DNA of 64,000 nt from Dugong dugon. Its lineage: Eukaryota; Chordata; Mammalia; Sirenia; Dugongidae. Below, piece by piece: positions 44,914 through 56,403 of this stretch. The notes under the pieces were generated by a model, which worked only from the letters and a program-made list of their open reading frames with translations, did not search any database and was not told where the DNA came from. Each line of letters opens with the position of its first letter. Position 1 is the stretch's first letter. The stretch is from NCBI GenBank assembly GCA_030035585.1, contig CM057472.1, forward strand, positions 88,037,601 to 88,101,600, read 5' to 3'. Both the position numbers and the translations under genes were made by a program.

Positions 44914-45138
44914 CGTCTTAGTTATCTAGAGCTGTTATAACAGAAATACCACAAGTACATGATTGTGTCCTGCCTCATTAACATAACTGCCTATAATCCT
45001 GCTTCATTAACAGCATAGAGGTTACGATTTAGGATAATTACATCAGATCAAAAAATGGAGGACAACCACACAATACTGGGAATCATGGCCTAGCCAAGTT
45101 GACACACATTTTTGGCGGACACAATTCAATCCATAACA
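44914..45138 (-). mobile_element. MLT1/MaLR-like LTR, internally deleted, with 5-bp target duplication
   Basis: Starts cgtcttagttatctagagct, aacagaaataccacaagtac and ends ggaatcatggcctagccaag, ttgacacacatttttggcgg, attcaatccataaca. It has the ends of the 40738-41240 LTR but lacks about 270 central bases. Flanks are gaggg at 44909-44913 and gaggg at 45139-45143, the 5-bp duplication expected for LTR integration. Confidence 0.82.
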
Positions 45139-45143
45139 GAGGG

Positions 45144-48100
45144 TATGGTTGAAATCCTTTTTAATTCAAGATTTATGTGACAATTTTATTCATTCATACT
45201 TAGTTTCAAACTGACAATAGCCATTCATGCACATTTCTATATTTCATTTCTTTCTGACTGATTAACAGGTGTAAAGTAGATCTTCAAATTATTAACCTAA
45301 CAATAGTGCTTGAAATTGCAGTATGCTATTAAATATTAAATCATTATCATCCCTAGACTCAAGTGAATCTGCTAGTAAATGTGGCTTCAGTCACACTAAT
45401 TACCATTTCAGTGCTATTCTTTCCTCACCATGGTTGAGTTTTTTCCACGTTTTCCTTTCAGAATGGTTGCCCTAGACTTTTTCACTGGCAGCCATTTTTA
45501 AAGCCACTACCGTCTTCAGTACAGAATATGGCAGCATTTCATTGGCAGTTTTCACAGTGCTTTATAACTTAAAATTAGCTAAACTACATGTAGAATGCTT
45601 TAGTTTCTTCTGAATGAAAGACATTATGCAAATTTAAGTTACTTTTTTTTTAAGACATGGAAGCAGGATAAATTGTTCTGTAAGATAATTTCACTACTAT
45701 AGTAAGTATCTCTTCCCTTGACTTCTTGGAAAGATTTTATTTCAGCTTTCATTGTGAGATCTTTATCGTTTCACCACACTTGGATCACTGCCGTGCTGTG
45801 TCTTTTCTGGATGCTTCTTTCAAGTGCTGTCAACACCTTTCATAATTGCATGGTTTAAAAATTAGCCTAGTAATGTGTTAAAGTTAGATGGCAATTTTAT
45901 TTAAGATGAATATATACGTTTTACGTTTTCAGATACATATTCAAACGTGCATGTATAGATTTCAGAAACAGATTCAGAGAGAGAAGACAAGAGAGAGGGG
46001 GAGAGAGGAGTCTGTATATGAAAATGGAAAAAAAATGTTGAAATGCTCTGTGTGTGAGTCTCCAATGTCTGGACAGATGTGTCACAAATGTACACGTGCA
46101 ATACTTCTTTACATACATGTGTACATATTGCCTTGCCAAATACCGGCAAATCTTGGTGAGCAGGATTCAATAGACTACCGATGGTAGGACAGAGAACTTG
46201 AATGGGAAAAGGTCTTTTAAAACATTGCAGGTATGATGATACTTTAAGATGTGATCTAAGTCTGAATTTCCAAGTTTTATTTATATCTGACTTCTCATGC
46301 TTATGGTTATCTGCCCTTGAATTCCAGTTTCTCTTGAAGTAGTAACGTTCTTAGACAATCTATCAGGCTAGGTGACTTCTCTCATAGTTGTGCTCAAATA
46401 TAATTATAGGCCATTTCAGATTCATCTCAGAAAAATGTCACCTGTCAAGATGTCACTTCTGAGAAATTTCTGCACTTTACCTGTTCTACTATAGAACTGA
46501 TTGTCATCCACAAGTAACTTGGTCATGTGCTTGTGATCTACATGACTGCCGCAGCTTCATAAATCAAAGTATGGTTATGGTCAGATAAGTTATTATCATA
46601 TGAGTGTTTTAGAATTGTATATTTTGTCTTGTTCAACTGATCCCAACTCATATCTGCTTTATTTGTGAGTCAAAAGATACTTTTTCATGTCACTGGCACA
46701 TCAAACTCTACCTGTGATCTTAAAGCCCAGCTGTACTCTGTTGGTTTCTTATCAGGAAAAAAACAAATAAATAAATCTGCTATTTGAGCTACACTGACAG
46801 TTTTTGTTGATGAGCCATGAGACAGATTAAATTCTGTCTTGCACTTCAATTGTTCCTGAGGTTCTGTGGGACTTACAGTAATAGAATTTTACTTGTGTCA
46901 GTAAAGTTGACAGCCCTGATTCAGAGGGCCGCAGGGAGCTGAGATGTTGATTAGAAGCATCATATTGACCATAGTTTAAGTGGGTAACTAATGAGCTGAG
47001 AGGTCAGACTTTGGCTCCACATTTGCCTATCCATGAACCCACTGTTAGAAAATACATTTTGGCTGTTAGTTTATTTACCTATTCAGTAATGTCTTTCAAA
47101 TTTATGGAGCTATGTCAGGGAAATTTTTTATTTTTATCGAAGACTTTTCTGATTTATATTCTTGTTGTAAAGGCCTCTAGATATTGTTTATTTGAAAAAT
47201 AAAATTTGAAATATACAGAATAATGAATATTTAAGAGAGAATGGGGAACAGAATAACTAAGAAAAAGAATCAAATAAGGAGCTGGAAAGTAAGTGAGAAG
47301 TAAGTATAAGTGATCTGGAATATATTTTATCAAAAATTGCTTTTTAAGTGGCACTTTCTCTTGCTGCAGAAGACATTAGTGAACGAAAAACAGGCCCAAT
47401 GCAATTCAATTTCAGTTTATTACTCCATTATTTGAATATATTTACTCAGGGTTAACAACTCATTAAGCACCAAATTGCTCACTCTTAATGAGTCTCTGAT
47501 GCTAAAATCTAGCTGACTTAAATTTTACTGTAAAATAACAATGGCACTATTTCATAAAGATGTAATAAAAATTAAGTAAATGCTATTGAATGGATGTAGA
47601 CTGGAGACAAGATTTGTAACATGAAATAGAAAATCTAACATATATATGTTGCTTACAGAAACGTAAGTAATAGATTTTATCTACAAGAACATGATAAGTC
47701 TACTTTTGTTTTGCTGTAGTGGCTTCTACAAAATGTGAAGTCATGTATATTTTATTGACATATTTACCTGTTTCTACAATAGAAGAGTTCTAGAATCTGT
47801 TAAAAAAAAAAAAATATCAACGTGTAACCCAAATCCCTTCAGCCTCACCAGCCTATGGCTACTGTCAAGGTTATGATGACATTAGTCAACATTAAGTTTC
47901 TTGTCAGAATGAGCACCCTTAAAACGTTAGCCAGTTATTTCTGGGTCATTATCGAGGAGTGTCTCACATGTACCTACAAACCAGTCAATCAACTTCACAT
48001 ATCATATGGTGTCCAATTTCTTCTCTTTCTCCACCACACCCTATTCCATGAACTATTGGCCTCAAATCTGCTTACTTCTGCCCAACCATGAAAACCATCT

Positions 48101-48285
48101 GTCATGAGAACCACCTATGCCCCTGGTGTGACAGCTCATCTCTCCCTAAGTCTGCAATTAATCTTTGGAGTGTCAGAGCAATGCTAAGGATCCCATAGGG
48201 ATGGAATCAATGGCTTCTTCCCCAACTCTATGCCATGGGGTGTCACCTGGGCCGAAGAGAAGTTCTGTATGTTCTCTGTCTCTCT
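45144..48285. other. Intergenic, mostly unique (about 3.1 kb)
   Basis: No clear transposon or exon. A purine-rich GA tract lies near 45975-46010. Open frames overlap on both strands at 45.9-46.2 kb, and a 78-codon frame lies at 47855-48091; none shows a domain. The 48165-48285 segment bordering the RTE is unassigned. Confidence 0.4.
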
Positions 48286-50206
48286 CAGTGTATATATATA
48301 GTTTGATAATTTCTGCACTCTGTTGGATCCCTTTCTTTGGAATGGACACAAATATGGATATTTTCCAGTCATTTTGCCAGGTAGCTGCCTTCCAATTTTT
48401 TGCATAGAAGAGTGACCGTCTCTAGTGCTACATCCATTTGTTGAAACATCTCAGTTGGTATTCCATCATCCCTGGAGCTTGTTTTTTTGCCAGTGCCTTC
48501 AGTGTAGCTTGGACCCCTTCCTTCAATACCATCAGTTCTTGATCACATGCTACCTCATGTGAAATGGGTGAACATCAACAAATTCTTTTTGGTACAGTGA
48601 CTCTCTGTATTCCTTCTATTTTCTTTTGATGCGTCCTGGGTCGTTCAATAATTTTCCCATAGAATTCTTCAGAGTTGCAAATCGAGGCTTGAATTTTTTG
48701 TTCAGTTCTTTCATCTTGAGAAATACTAAATGTATTCTTCCCTTTTGGTTTTCTAACTCCAGGTCTGCACATTTCCTTATAATACTTTATCTTCTCAGGC
48801 TGACCCTTTGAAATATTCTGTTTAGTTCTTTTACTTCATCATTTCTTCCATTTGCCTTAGCTATTCTACATTCAAGAGTAAGTTTCAGAGTCTCTTCTGA
48901 CATCCATCTTAGTCCTTTCTTTCCTGTCTTTTTAATGACCATTTACTTTCTTCATGTATGATGTCTTTGATGCCATCTCATTCAAAGACATTAGTGTTCA
49001 TTGTGTGAAATCTATTCTTGAGATGGTCTCCAAATTTAGGTAGGATATACTGTAGGTGATATTTTAGGCCTCATAGACTTGTTTTAATTTTCTTCAGCTT
49101 CAGCTTGAATTTGCTTATGAGCAACTGATGGTCTGTTCCACAGTCGGCCTCTAGCCTTGTTCTGCCTGATGATATAGAGGTTCTCCATCATCTCCTTCCA
49201 CAGACGTAGTTGATTTGATTCTTGTGTCTTCCATCTGGTGAGGTCCACATGTATAGTCACCACTTATGTTGTTGAAAAAAAGGGTCTGCAATGAATAAGT
49301 CGTTGGTCTTGCAAAATTCTATCTCTAGCATCCTTTCTATCACCAAGGCCGTATTTTCCGACTACAGATCCTTCTTTGTTTCCAACTTTGGCATTCCAAT
49401 CACCAATAATTATCAAGGCATCTTGATTGCGTATTTGATCAATTTCAGACTGCAGAAGTTGGTAAAAATCTTCAATTTCCTCATCTTTGGCCTTAGTGGT
49501 TGGTACGTAAATTTGAATAATAGTATTAACTGATTTTCCTTGTACAAATATGGATATTATCCTATCACTGACAGCACCGTACTTCAGGATAGATCTTGAA
49601 ATGTTTTTTTTGACAATGAATGTGAAGCCATTCCTCTTCAGTTTGACATTCCCAACATAGTAGATCATATATTGTATGATTCAAAATGGCCAATACCAGT
49701 CCGTTTCAGCTTACTGATGCCTCAAATATCAATCTTTATGCATTCCATTTCATTTTTGATGACTTCCAGTTTTCCTAGATTCATGCTACATATATTCCAC
49801 ATTCCGTTTATTAATGAATGTTTGCAGCTGTTTCTTCTGATTTTGAGTCATCCACATCAACAAATGAAGATCCTGAAAGCTTTACTCCATCTACTTCATT
49901 AAGATCTAGTCTATTTGAGGAGGCAACTCTTCCCTAGCTGTATTTTGAGTGCCTTCCAGCCTGAGGGGTTCATCTTCCAGCACTATGTCAGACAATGTTC
50001 CGCTGCTATTCATAAGATTTTCACTGGCCAATGTTTTCAGAAGTAGACTGCCAGATCCTTCTTCCTAGTCTGTCTTAGTCTGGACGCGCCATTGAAACCT
50101 CTCCACTCTTGGCGACCCTGCTGGTATTTGAAATACTGGTGGCATAGCTTCCAGCATCATAGCAACACGCAACCCACCACACTACAACAAACTGACAGAT
50201 GTGTAA
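48286..50206 (-). mobile_element. RTE LINE, 5' half, inverted relative to its 3' half
   Basis: Minus-strand RTE from 5' UTR (right edge, gtcagtttgttgtagtgtgg on the minus strand) through the endonuclease to just before the RT domain (left edge, tttgataatttctgcactct). The RT-proximal linker encodes remnants near 48575-48772. At 50207 the sequence switches to plus-strand RTE that starts at nearly the same element position where this half ends, so the two halves look like one insertion with an inverted 5' part. Confidence 0.88.
49264..49668 (-). pseudogene. RTE endonuclease domain fragment
   Basis: 134 open residues of the apurinic-endonuclease-like (exonuclease-endonuclease-phosphatase) domain. 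Visible landmarks are IQIYVPTT at residues 51-58 and IIIGDWNAKVGNKEG at 86-100; GDWNAKVG (GDFNAKVG in many RTE/BovB proteins) is a metal- and phosphate-binding loop of this nuclease fold. The domain nicks target DNA to prime reverse transcription. The frame ends at a stop and the rest of the ORF is broken, so it is inactive. The plus-strand frame at 49291-49533 is a shadow. Confidence 0.85.
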
Positions 50207-50665
50207 CAAGTATAATTTTGCCAAAGATAATTTAAAAATAGTTGCAGCAGTACAAGGAACTGCCAGAAATCCAAGCCAGACTCAGAAGAGGACGTGGAAT
50301 GAGGAATATCATTGCTGATGTAAGATGGATCTTAGCTGAAAGCAGAGAATACCAGAAAGATGTTTGCAAATCTGTCTTGGAAGAGTAAAGCCAGAATGCT
50401 TCTTAGAAGTGAGATTTCACCTCATGTACTTAGGACATGTTATCAGGAGGGATCAGTCACTGGAGGACATCATGCCTGGTAAAGTAGAGGGTCAGCAAAA
50501 AAGAGGAAGACCCTCAAGGAAATGGATTGACACAGTGGCTGTAACAATGGGCTCAAGCATAACGATTGTGAGGATGGCACAGGACAGGGCAGTGTTTCAT
50601 TGTTTTGTACATAGGGTTGCTATGAGTTGGAACTGACTCGTGGGTACCTAATAACAACAACAATG
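50207..50665 (+). mobile_element. RTE LINE, 3' half, internally deleted
   Basis: Begins caagtataattttgcc at the start of the RT domain, continues gttgcagcagtacaaggaac, ccaagccagactcagaagag, tgctgatgtaagatggatct, then jumps near 50368 from the RT N-terminal part (agaaagatgttt) to the C-terminal region (caaatctgtcttggaagag), omitting roughly 1 kb. It ends in the RTE 3' terminus (gagttggaactgactcgtgg, gtacctaataacaacaacaa). A 90-residue open piece at 50364-50636 contains YLGHVIRRDQSL and GRPSRKWIDTVA. Confidence 0.9.
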
Positions 50666-50985
50666 GCTAATCAGGTCCTTCTCCCAGTGAATATCTCAAA
50701 CAACTCTCCCAGGGCTCATCTTTTTCTCTGCACTTCAATTTTTTTCCCCTTGAATTGTAGTTGTTCTGTCAGTTTTTGCCTGTAACTTGACTCTTTACCC
50801 TGCAATCCCTTCTACTTCCTAAAGTCCCTCAGGATTTTAGCTCAAGGAAAAACTCCTTTCTTCTCTCTCATTATAAAACAAATTCCCTGAGAATATCAAT
50901 GGAGCAAACCAACATGGTGGAAACTAGTGGAAGACAAAGGATATTAAGCTACGGTGTTCACTGATAGCTTTGGACCCTTGCACGG
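50666..50985. other. Intergenic, no gene recognised
   Basis: No signature recognised. Confidence 0.4.
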
Positions 50986-51389
50986 TGTTATAGATTGAAT
51001 TATGACCCCCAAAAGATGTGTCATAAATACTATGCCTATGGTTATAATCCCATCTGGGAATGAGTTGTCTTTTTTATGTAAATGAGGCAGGCTTAGTGTA
51101 GGGTGTACCTTGAGTCGATGTTTTTTTGAGATATAACATAGACTAAACAAGCCAGTAGAGCAAAGATGAGGGAGGAGAGATGCCAAGCCACATGAAGATC
51201 ACCCAGGAGCAGAAGCTCAAAAAGAGACAAGAATCTTTCTCCAGAGCTGACAGAGAAAGAAAGATTTCCCCTAGAGCAGGTGCCCTGAATTCAGACTTCT
51301 AGCCTCCTAAACTGTGAGAAAATAAATTTGTTTGCTACAGCCAGCCATCTGTGGTATTTCTGTTATCGCGGCACTAGATAACTAAGACA
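50986..51389 (+). mobile_element. MLT1/MaLR-like LTR
   Basis: Begins tgttatagattgaattatga, cccccaaaagatgtgtcata and ends agcctcctaaactgtgagaa, aataaatttgtttgctacag, ctgttatcgcggcactagat, aactaagaca. This is the sense orientation, with AATAAA as the expected polyadenylation signal. The terminal sequences are the reverse complement of the ends of the LTRs at 40738 and 44914, so the three belong together. Solo LTR; no retroviral genes. Confidence 0.8.
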
Positions 51390-52239
51390 CCTACCCAGCC
51401 AAAAAGGGCCTTGTTATAAATTTATTCCCAATGTTTAAGGCTTTGGGCCACATTGAGATGAAAAATATGTATGAAACACATACTATTTATGTTTCTGGAT
51501 ATGAAACATCCTGTTCATGTAACAAGATATGAAATTTAAAGGAAGTAACATTTTTTTACTATTTTTGCTTTGTTTTATTTTTACTAATCTAGAAGACTCA
51601 CCCTACAATCACCATGCCTTCACTGACATCATTGAGTTTGGATCACAATTGTCACTAATTTACTCTGATTTGAGCCACAACCCTTTATTTTATCCTTGTC
51701 AATAAGCAACTTTGTGTTAGGATTTTCAAAGCTTGCTTAAAGTATGGATAAAATTCATTTCTTGTTCTACTTTGACCCATACCTTAATATTTTCTCAAAA
51801 TCAGTTGTCAGAATATCACAATGTAAAACTTAAGTTAAAAAGAATTCTTCACAGAAGAATTAAAAAACAAAACCTCTTTAATAATAGAAATATGATTTTT
51901 TTAATTAGTCTAAATTTGGACATTAAAATCAGCATGTACACTGTGCTTAAGGAAACTATAATTTTCATGGTTCTTTTAATTTGGTATAATTTGTGTATCT
52001 AATATGAAAGAAGTTTTGTTTAGAATTGTTGTGTTTTTCTTATTGGTATGGCTTCCTAGACGCTGAAATCCTCAGTATTTCTATGATTTAGTAATAATAG
52101 TATTTGCATTTCTGAGTGAAAGCTGTCCTTTAGTTTATTTTTGCTCTTCCTTCCATACAAGCTAACTTTTTTTTGGTTAGCTATTATTTTAACCGTAGAC
52201 CCATTAGTGTCTATTTCAATGTTTAAATAGAGCAGTGAG
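51390..52239. other. Intergenic, AT-rich
   Basis: An 89-codon frame at 51733-52002 is AT-driven, lysine/isoleucine-rich and has no domain. Confidence 0.4.
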
Positions 52240-52570
52240 TTACTTTGTTAACTTTTATTTATTGAGGTATACTTTATATATAGTAAAATGCTCAGATTTT
52301 AAGTATGCTATTAAATGAGTTTTGACAAATGTACGCAATCATGTTTGCCACACCCTTAATATGACACAAGATTTTCTAGTCTGCCCTGAAAGTTTCTCCA
52401 TGCCCATCCCCTATCCTTTCCTCCCTTCAAGCAACCACTGATATGATTTCTAGCACCATGGTTTAGTTTTCCTTATTCTAGAAATTCATAAAGCAGAAAA
52501 ATATATTGTGTCCTATATTTTGTGTAGCTTCTTTTACTCAGCATACTGTTTTTGAGATTCAGTGAATTGC
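52240..52570 (-). mobile_element. Old L1 3' region
   Basis: Reverse L1 signature: ttatttattgaggtatactt, aatgagttttgacaaatgta, caagcaaccactgatatgat, ttccttattctagaaattca, ttttactcagcatactgttt. Diverged, pre-dating the elephant L1 lineage. Confidence 0.8.
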
Positions 52571-53278
52571 TTTTTAATCATATAGATAGAATTGACTATC
52601 ATAGACTTGAACAAGTCACAATTTCTTATGATGTTAGACACTGTGATTTGCTACCTACTAAAGGATGAAGGATGAAAGTATGGATTTAAGTGACCTTAAG
52701 GCTGCAAGAGGATTTTAGACTCTGAAATAATATTTTCAGTCTTCTTGTTTTTGTATTCTTGTAATTTTAGTCTCCTTTCATACATGAATTAATTCATTTA
52801 GCCTAATCATAGCCTCAGCCCAAAGGCTGTCGAGAATTCTATAAAAAGACTTTTTCATTGTAATATAATATGTTTGTACTTAGCCTCCTGGATATTGATA
52901 TCGATGAATGCCATCAGCTTCTACTAATAGCAAGATAAACCAACAACTTAGCTGTTCATTTTCATCTCCCTGTATATCCCAAGTAAACAATTTGCTAACA
53001 TGGCTTTCCCAAGAACTTTACTTTTTCTAATCAAAAAAAAAAACAATGTTGTAAAGATTGGACCATTTAGCTAAAAAATCCTAAAGTGCTAGCTAAGTAG
53101 AGATGTTATCATCTGTTAACAAACAAAAAGAATATTTTTCTCTAAATGGAAAAAGGAAGATAAGGTGAGAGAGGAAGAATGCCTAGCAGACTAGAAGATT
53201 ACATCTAGAAGTTTTCATCTGTTCATCTGTTGAAAAATAATGACACATCTAACATCATTTAGAAACTCATTTAAAAAC
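52571..53278. other. Intergenic, no gene recognised
   Basis: No signature. Confidence 0.4.
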
Positions 53279-53286
53279 TAAGTCAT

Positions 53287-53992
53287 TCAGGGAACATTTA
53301 GTTCAATTGGCATAACACAGTTTATAAAGAAAATGTTCTACATTCTACTTTGGTGAGTAGCTTCTGGTCTTAAAAGCCTGTGAGCGGCCATTTCAGAGAC
53401 TCCACTGGTCTCACCCTTTGGGAGCAAGGGAGAATGAAGAAAACTAAAGATACAAGGGGAAGATTAGTCCAAAGGACTAATGGACTGCAACTACCACAGC
53501 CTCCACAACACTGAGTCCAGTACAACTAGATGGTACCCAACTACCACCACTGACTACTCTGTCAGGGATCACAACAAAGGGTCTCAGACAAAGCTGGAGA
53601 AAACTGTAGAAGAAAATTCTAACTCATAAAAAAAGACCAGACTTACTGGCCTGACAGAGACTGGAGAAACCCTGAGAGTATGGCCCCCAGACACCCTTTT
53701 AGCTCAGTAATGAAATCACTCCTGAGGTTCACCCTTCAGCCAAAGATTAGACAGGCCCCTAAAACAAAACAAGACTCAAGAGGCACAACAGCCCAGGGGA
53801 AAGGACTAGAAGGCAGAAAGGGACAGGAAAGCTGATAATAGGGAACGCAAGGCTGAGAAGGGAAGGTGTTGACATGTCGTGGGGTTGTTAACCAAAGTTA
53901 TAAAACAATATGTGTACTAACTGTTTAATGAGAAACCAGTTTGTTCTGTAAACCTTCATCTAAATTACAATAATAAAATAAAAAATAAAAAA
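53287..53992 (+). mobile_element. L1 3' UTR copy (elephant-type), 5'-truncated, with target duplication
   Basis: Begins gggaacatttagttcaattg, within a few bases of the position where the 31889 copy begins, and runs through gtaccagtt-like, tggtacccaactaccaccac, ggcccccagacacccttttag-like order to an ataataaaataaaaaataaa tail. taagtcat flanks it at 53279-53286 and 53993-54000. Confidence 0.92.
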
Positions 53993-54131
53993 TAAGTCAT
54001 CGTATAGTTTCATCTTCTAGTAATTTTAAAGTGAAAATATGTACTAATTATCTGTTTTTATTTCACTTGTTACGACACATCACTCTTTGTATCAAATTAT
54101 GATTGCACTGTAAGATTTATTATGAGATAAT

Positions 54132-54668
54132 AATCCATTCATACTGAAGTCTGTAGTCTTTGACCTTTATAAGTAAGTACTTCAAATTCTCTTCACTTTC
54201 AGCAAGCAAGGTTGTGTCAACTACATAAAGCAGGATGTTAATGAGTCTTCCACCAATCCTTAATGCCACATTCTTCTTCGTATAGTCCAGTTTCTCAGAT
54301 TATTTGCCCAGCATACAGATTGAATAAGTATGATGAAAGGATGCAACCCTGATGCACACTTTTCCTGATTTTAAATGATGCGTTATCCCCTTGTTCTGTT
54401 CAAATGACTGCCTCTTGCTCTATGTACAGGTTCCGCATGAGTACAATTAAGTGTTCTGGAATTCTCATTCTTCGCAATGTTAACCATAGTTTGTTTTGAT
54501 CCACAGAGTTGAATGCCTTTGCATAGTCAATAAAACACAGGTAAACATCTTTCTGGTATTCTCTGCTTTCAGCCAAGATCCATCTGGCATCAGCAATGAT
54601 ATTCCTTACTCCATGTCCTCTTCTGAATCCAACTTGAATTTCTGGGAGTTGTACATAACATCATTTTA
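54132..54668 (-). mobile_element. RTE LINE, RT domain, inverted relative to a short 3' tail
   Basis: Minus-strand RT region: cactttcagcaagcaaggtt, cagcatacagattgaataag, tcaataaaacacaggtaaac, cagccaagatccatctggca, ccaacttgaatttctgggag. The usual YADD region (near 54205) is disrupted. It is directly followed at 54671 by plus-strand RTE 3' tail, suggesting inversion during integration. Confidence 0.88.
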
Positions 54669-54670
54669 CC

Positions 54671-54699
54671 TTGAAACTCAATAGCACCTAACAACAATA
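54671..54699 (+). mobile_element. RTE 3' tail stub
   Basis: cttgaaactcaatagcacct followed by aacaacaata is the plus-strand RTE 3' terminus, only about 28 bases, abutting the inverted RT segment. Confidence 0.7.
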
Positions 54700-54724
54700 G
54701 TCCGCATCTTGGCCCTTTTCATAC

Positions 54725-55165
54725 GTTGTTAGTTGCTGCTGAGTCATCGTGACCCCATATATAACAAAATGAAACTTTTCCTGGTCCTGCACCATCTTCA
54801 TGATTGTTGATAGTTTGCATCCATTGTTGCAGCTACTGTGTCAATTCATCTCATTGAGGGTTCCTCTCACCTTTGCTGGCCCTCCACTTTACCGAACGTG
54901 ATGTCCTTCTACAGTGATCAATCTCTCCTGATGACATATCCGAAGTAAAGGAGTTGAAATCTTGGACAGTGTTCTATGATCCGTAGGGTTTTTACTGGCT
55001 AATTTTTAGAAGTAGATCTCCAGGCCTTTCTTCTCACTCTGTCTCAGTTTGGAAGCTGCACTGAAACCTGTCTACCATGGGTGACCCTGCTGGTATTTGC
55101 AGTAACAGTGGCATAGCTTCTAGCATCAAAGTGACATGTAAGCCAAAATTGACAGATGGGTGGTA
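54725..55165 (-). mobile_element. RTE-derived non-autonomous element: 5' UTR fused to 3' end
   Basis: Minus strand: the RTE 3' end (gttgttagttgctgctgagt, tgctggccctccactttacc, tcctgatgacatatccgaag) is joined at about 54960 to RTE 5' UTR (ctccaggcctttcttctcac, gcactgaaacctgtctacca, gtggcatagcttctagcatc, through aaattgacagatgggtgg). The whole coding region is missing. The 5' UTR part matches the right edge of the 48286-50206 copy and the body of the tRNA-Gly SINE. It cannot encode its own proteins. Confidence 0.8.
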
Positions 55166-55176
55166 GTTTTTTAATA

Positions 55177-55382
55177 TGTTGTTGTTGTTGTTGTTAGGTG
55201 CCATTGAGTCAATTTTGATTCATAGCAACCCCATGTAACAGAGTAGTACTTCCCCTTATGGTTTTCTTGGCTGTAATCTTCACAGAAGCTGATCACCAGG
55301 TCTTTCTTCCACAGTGCCTCTAGGTGGTTTCAAACTGCCAACGTTTCTGTTAGCAGCCGAGCGCTTAACCAGTAGGGTTCCT
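55177..55382 (-). mobile_element. AfroSINE-type SINE, diverged long form
   Basis: Minus strand: a TTGTTG-rich tail, ggtgccattgagtcaatttt, ggctgtaatcttcacagaag, ccaggtctttcttccacagt, ctgttagcagccgagcgctt, aaccagtagggttcc. It combines the RTE-like TTGTTGTTAGGTGCC terminus with an AfroSINE head, unlike most copies here. Confidence 0.85.
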
Positions 55383-56215
55383 TATAGAATCCTTAAAAAA
55401 CTCTTGACATCATTTTGAGATAACTCTCTTCCTTTAGTATTGATTGCTTATAGTATCAATTCAGTCAGTAAATAAGAATAAACTACTATTACAGTCATTC
55501 ACCTCCTTAAGAAAATAAAAGTCTAGATTTTAAAAAATAGTAGGATAAAGATATTTTTTAAAAAAGATGTGTGTGTTTTCTGTTTGTGTGTTAAACAACA
55601 ACTTTTTTCTCCCCCTTAATCAACTTGGGGAAAACAAACAAACCTAAAAAGGTAACAGCAAATATACTATTTTTCTTTGATATGGTGCCACTTCAGAATT
55701 AAACGCAAATTTAATCATGGTAGCAGAGTTAATAACTTTCAATTTGGTGGATCCTTATTTAACAAAAAGGCATTACAGTTTTTAGAAAATAAAATGTTAG
55801 CATCTGATACAATGTGCTATCCTTAGTCTTTTCAGCACCAAAGGCAATTGGGACAGCTCCACTGGCCTGAATAATAAAATGGTAATAACCTCAGTTGGAA
55901 CAAATCATTATTTTACTGGTACAGATGCACTTACCTTTACAGTAGATGCCCTCCGAAGCTACTGTGTGTAAATCATTTTTTAAAAGTTGAGTCATCATTT
56001 AAATGTTTTAGAGCAACTCATTGCTCACAGAAACCCTTTGAAGTTTCCTTTTATAATGCAAAACCAATACTGGCTTATCTGTGTTGTAAATTAGGGTGTT
56101 TTCATACCAGTTTTGTTGAAAAGTGATACATTCATCTAAGTGGAGAAGTTTCTTTAAAAATAATGTCTAAGTATATATATTTTAGCTGTCACAGACCATA
56201 AATGCATTGATATTT
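55383..56215. other. Intergenic, AT-rich
   Basis: No coding signature. Confidence 0.4.
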
Positions 56216-56403
56216 CAGTGGCTCTCAGTCTGGAGGCTACCAGAATCATGGGGCTGGGTGGGGGGTAAGGGTTAAATTATATATCCTTACCCCTCTCTGA
56301 TTTTGATGAAACTCAGTGCCATAGAGAATCATTGCTGCTAATCACAGTAAGTCATATCCTTCAGGTATTAGGGGACAGAGAAAAAAATGGTGAAGAATCA
56401 CTG
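56216..56403. mobile_element. MER5A-like hAT remnant (tentative)
   Basis: cagtggctctcagtctggag at the left and gaagaatcactg at the right form imperfect inverted ends of the CAGTGGTTCTCA type, spaced about 188 bases apart, with taccagaatcatggggctg inside. No clear 8-bp target duplication. Confidence 0.4.
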
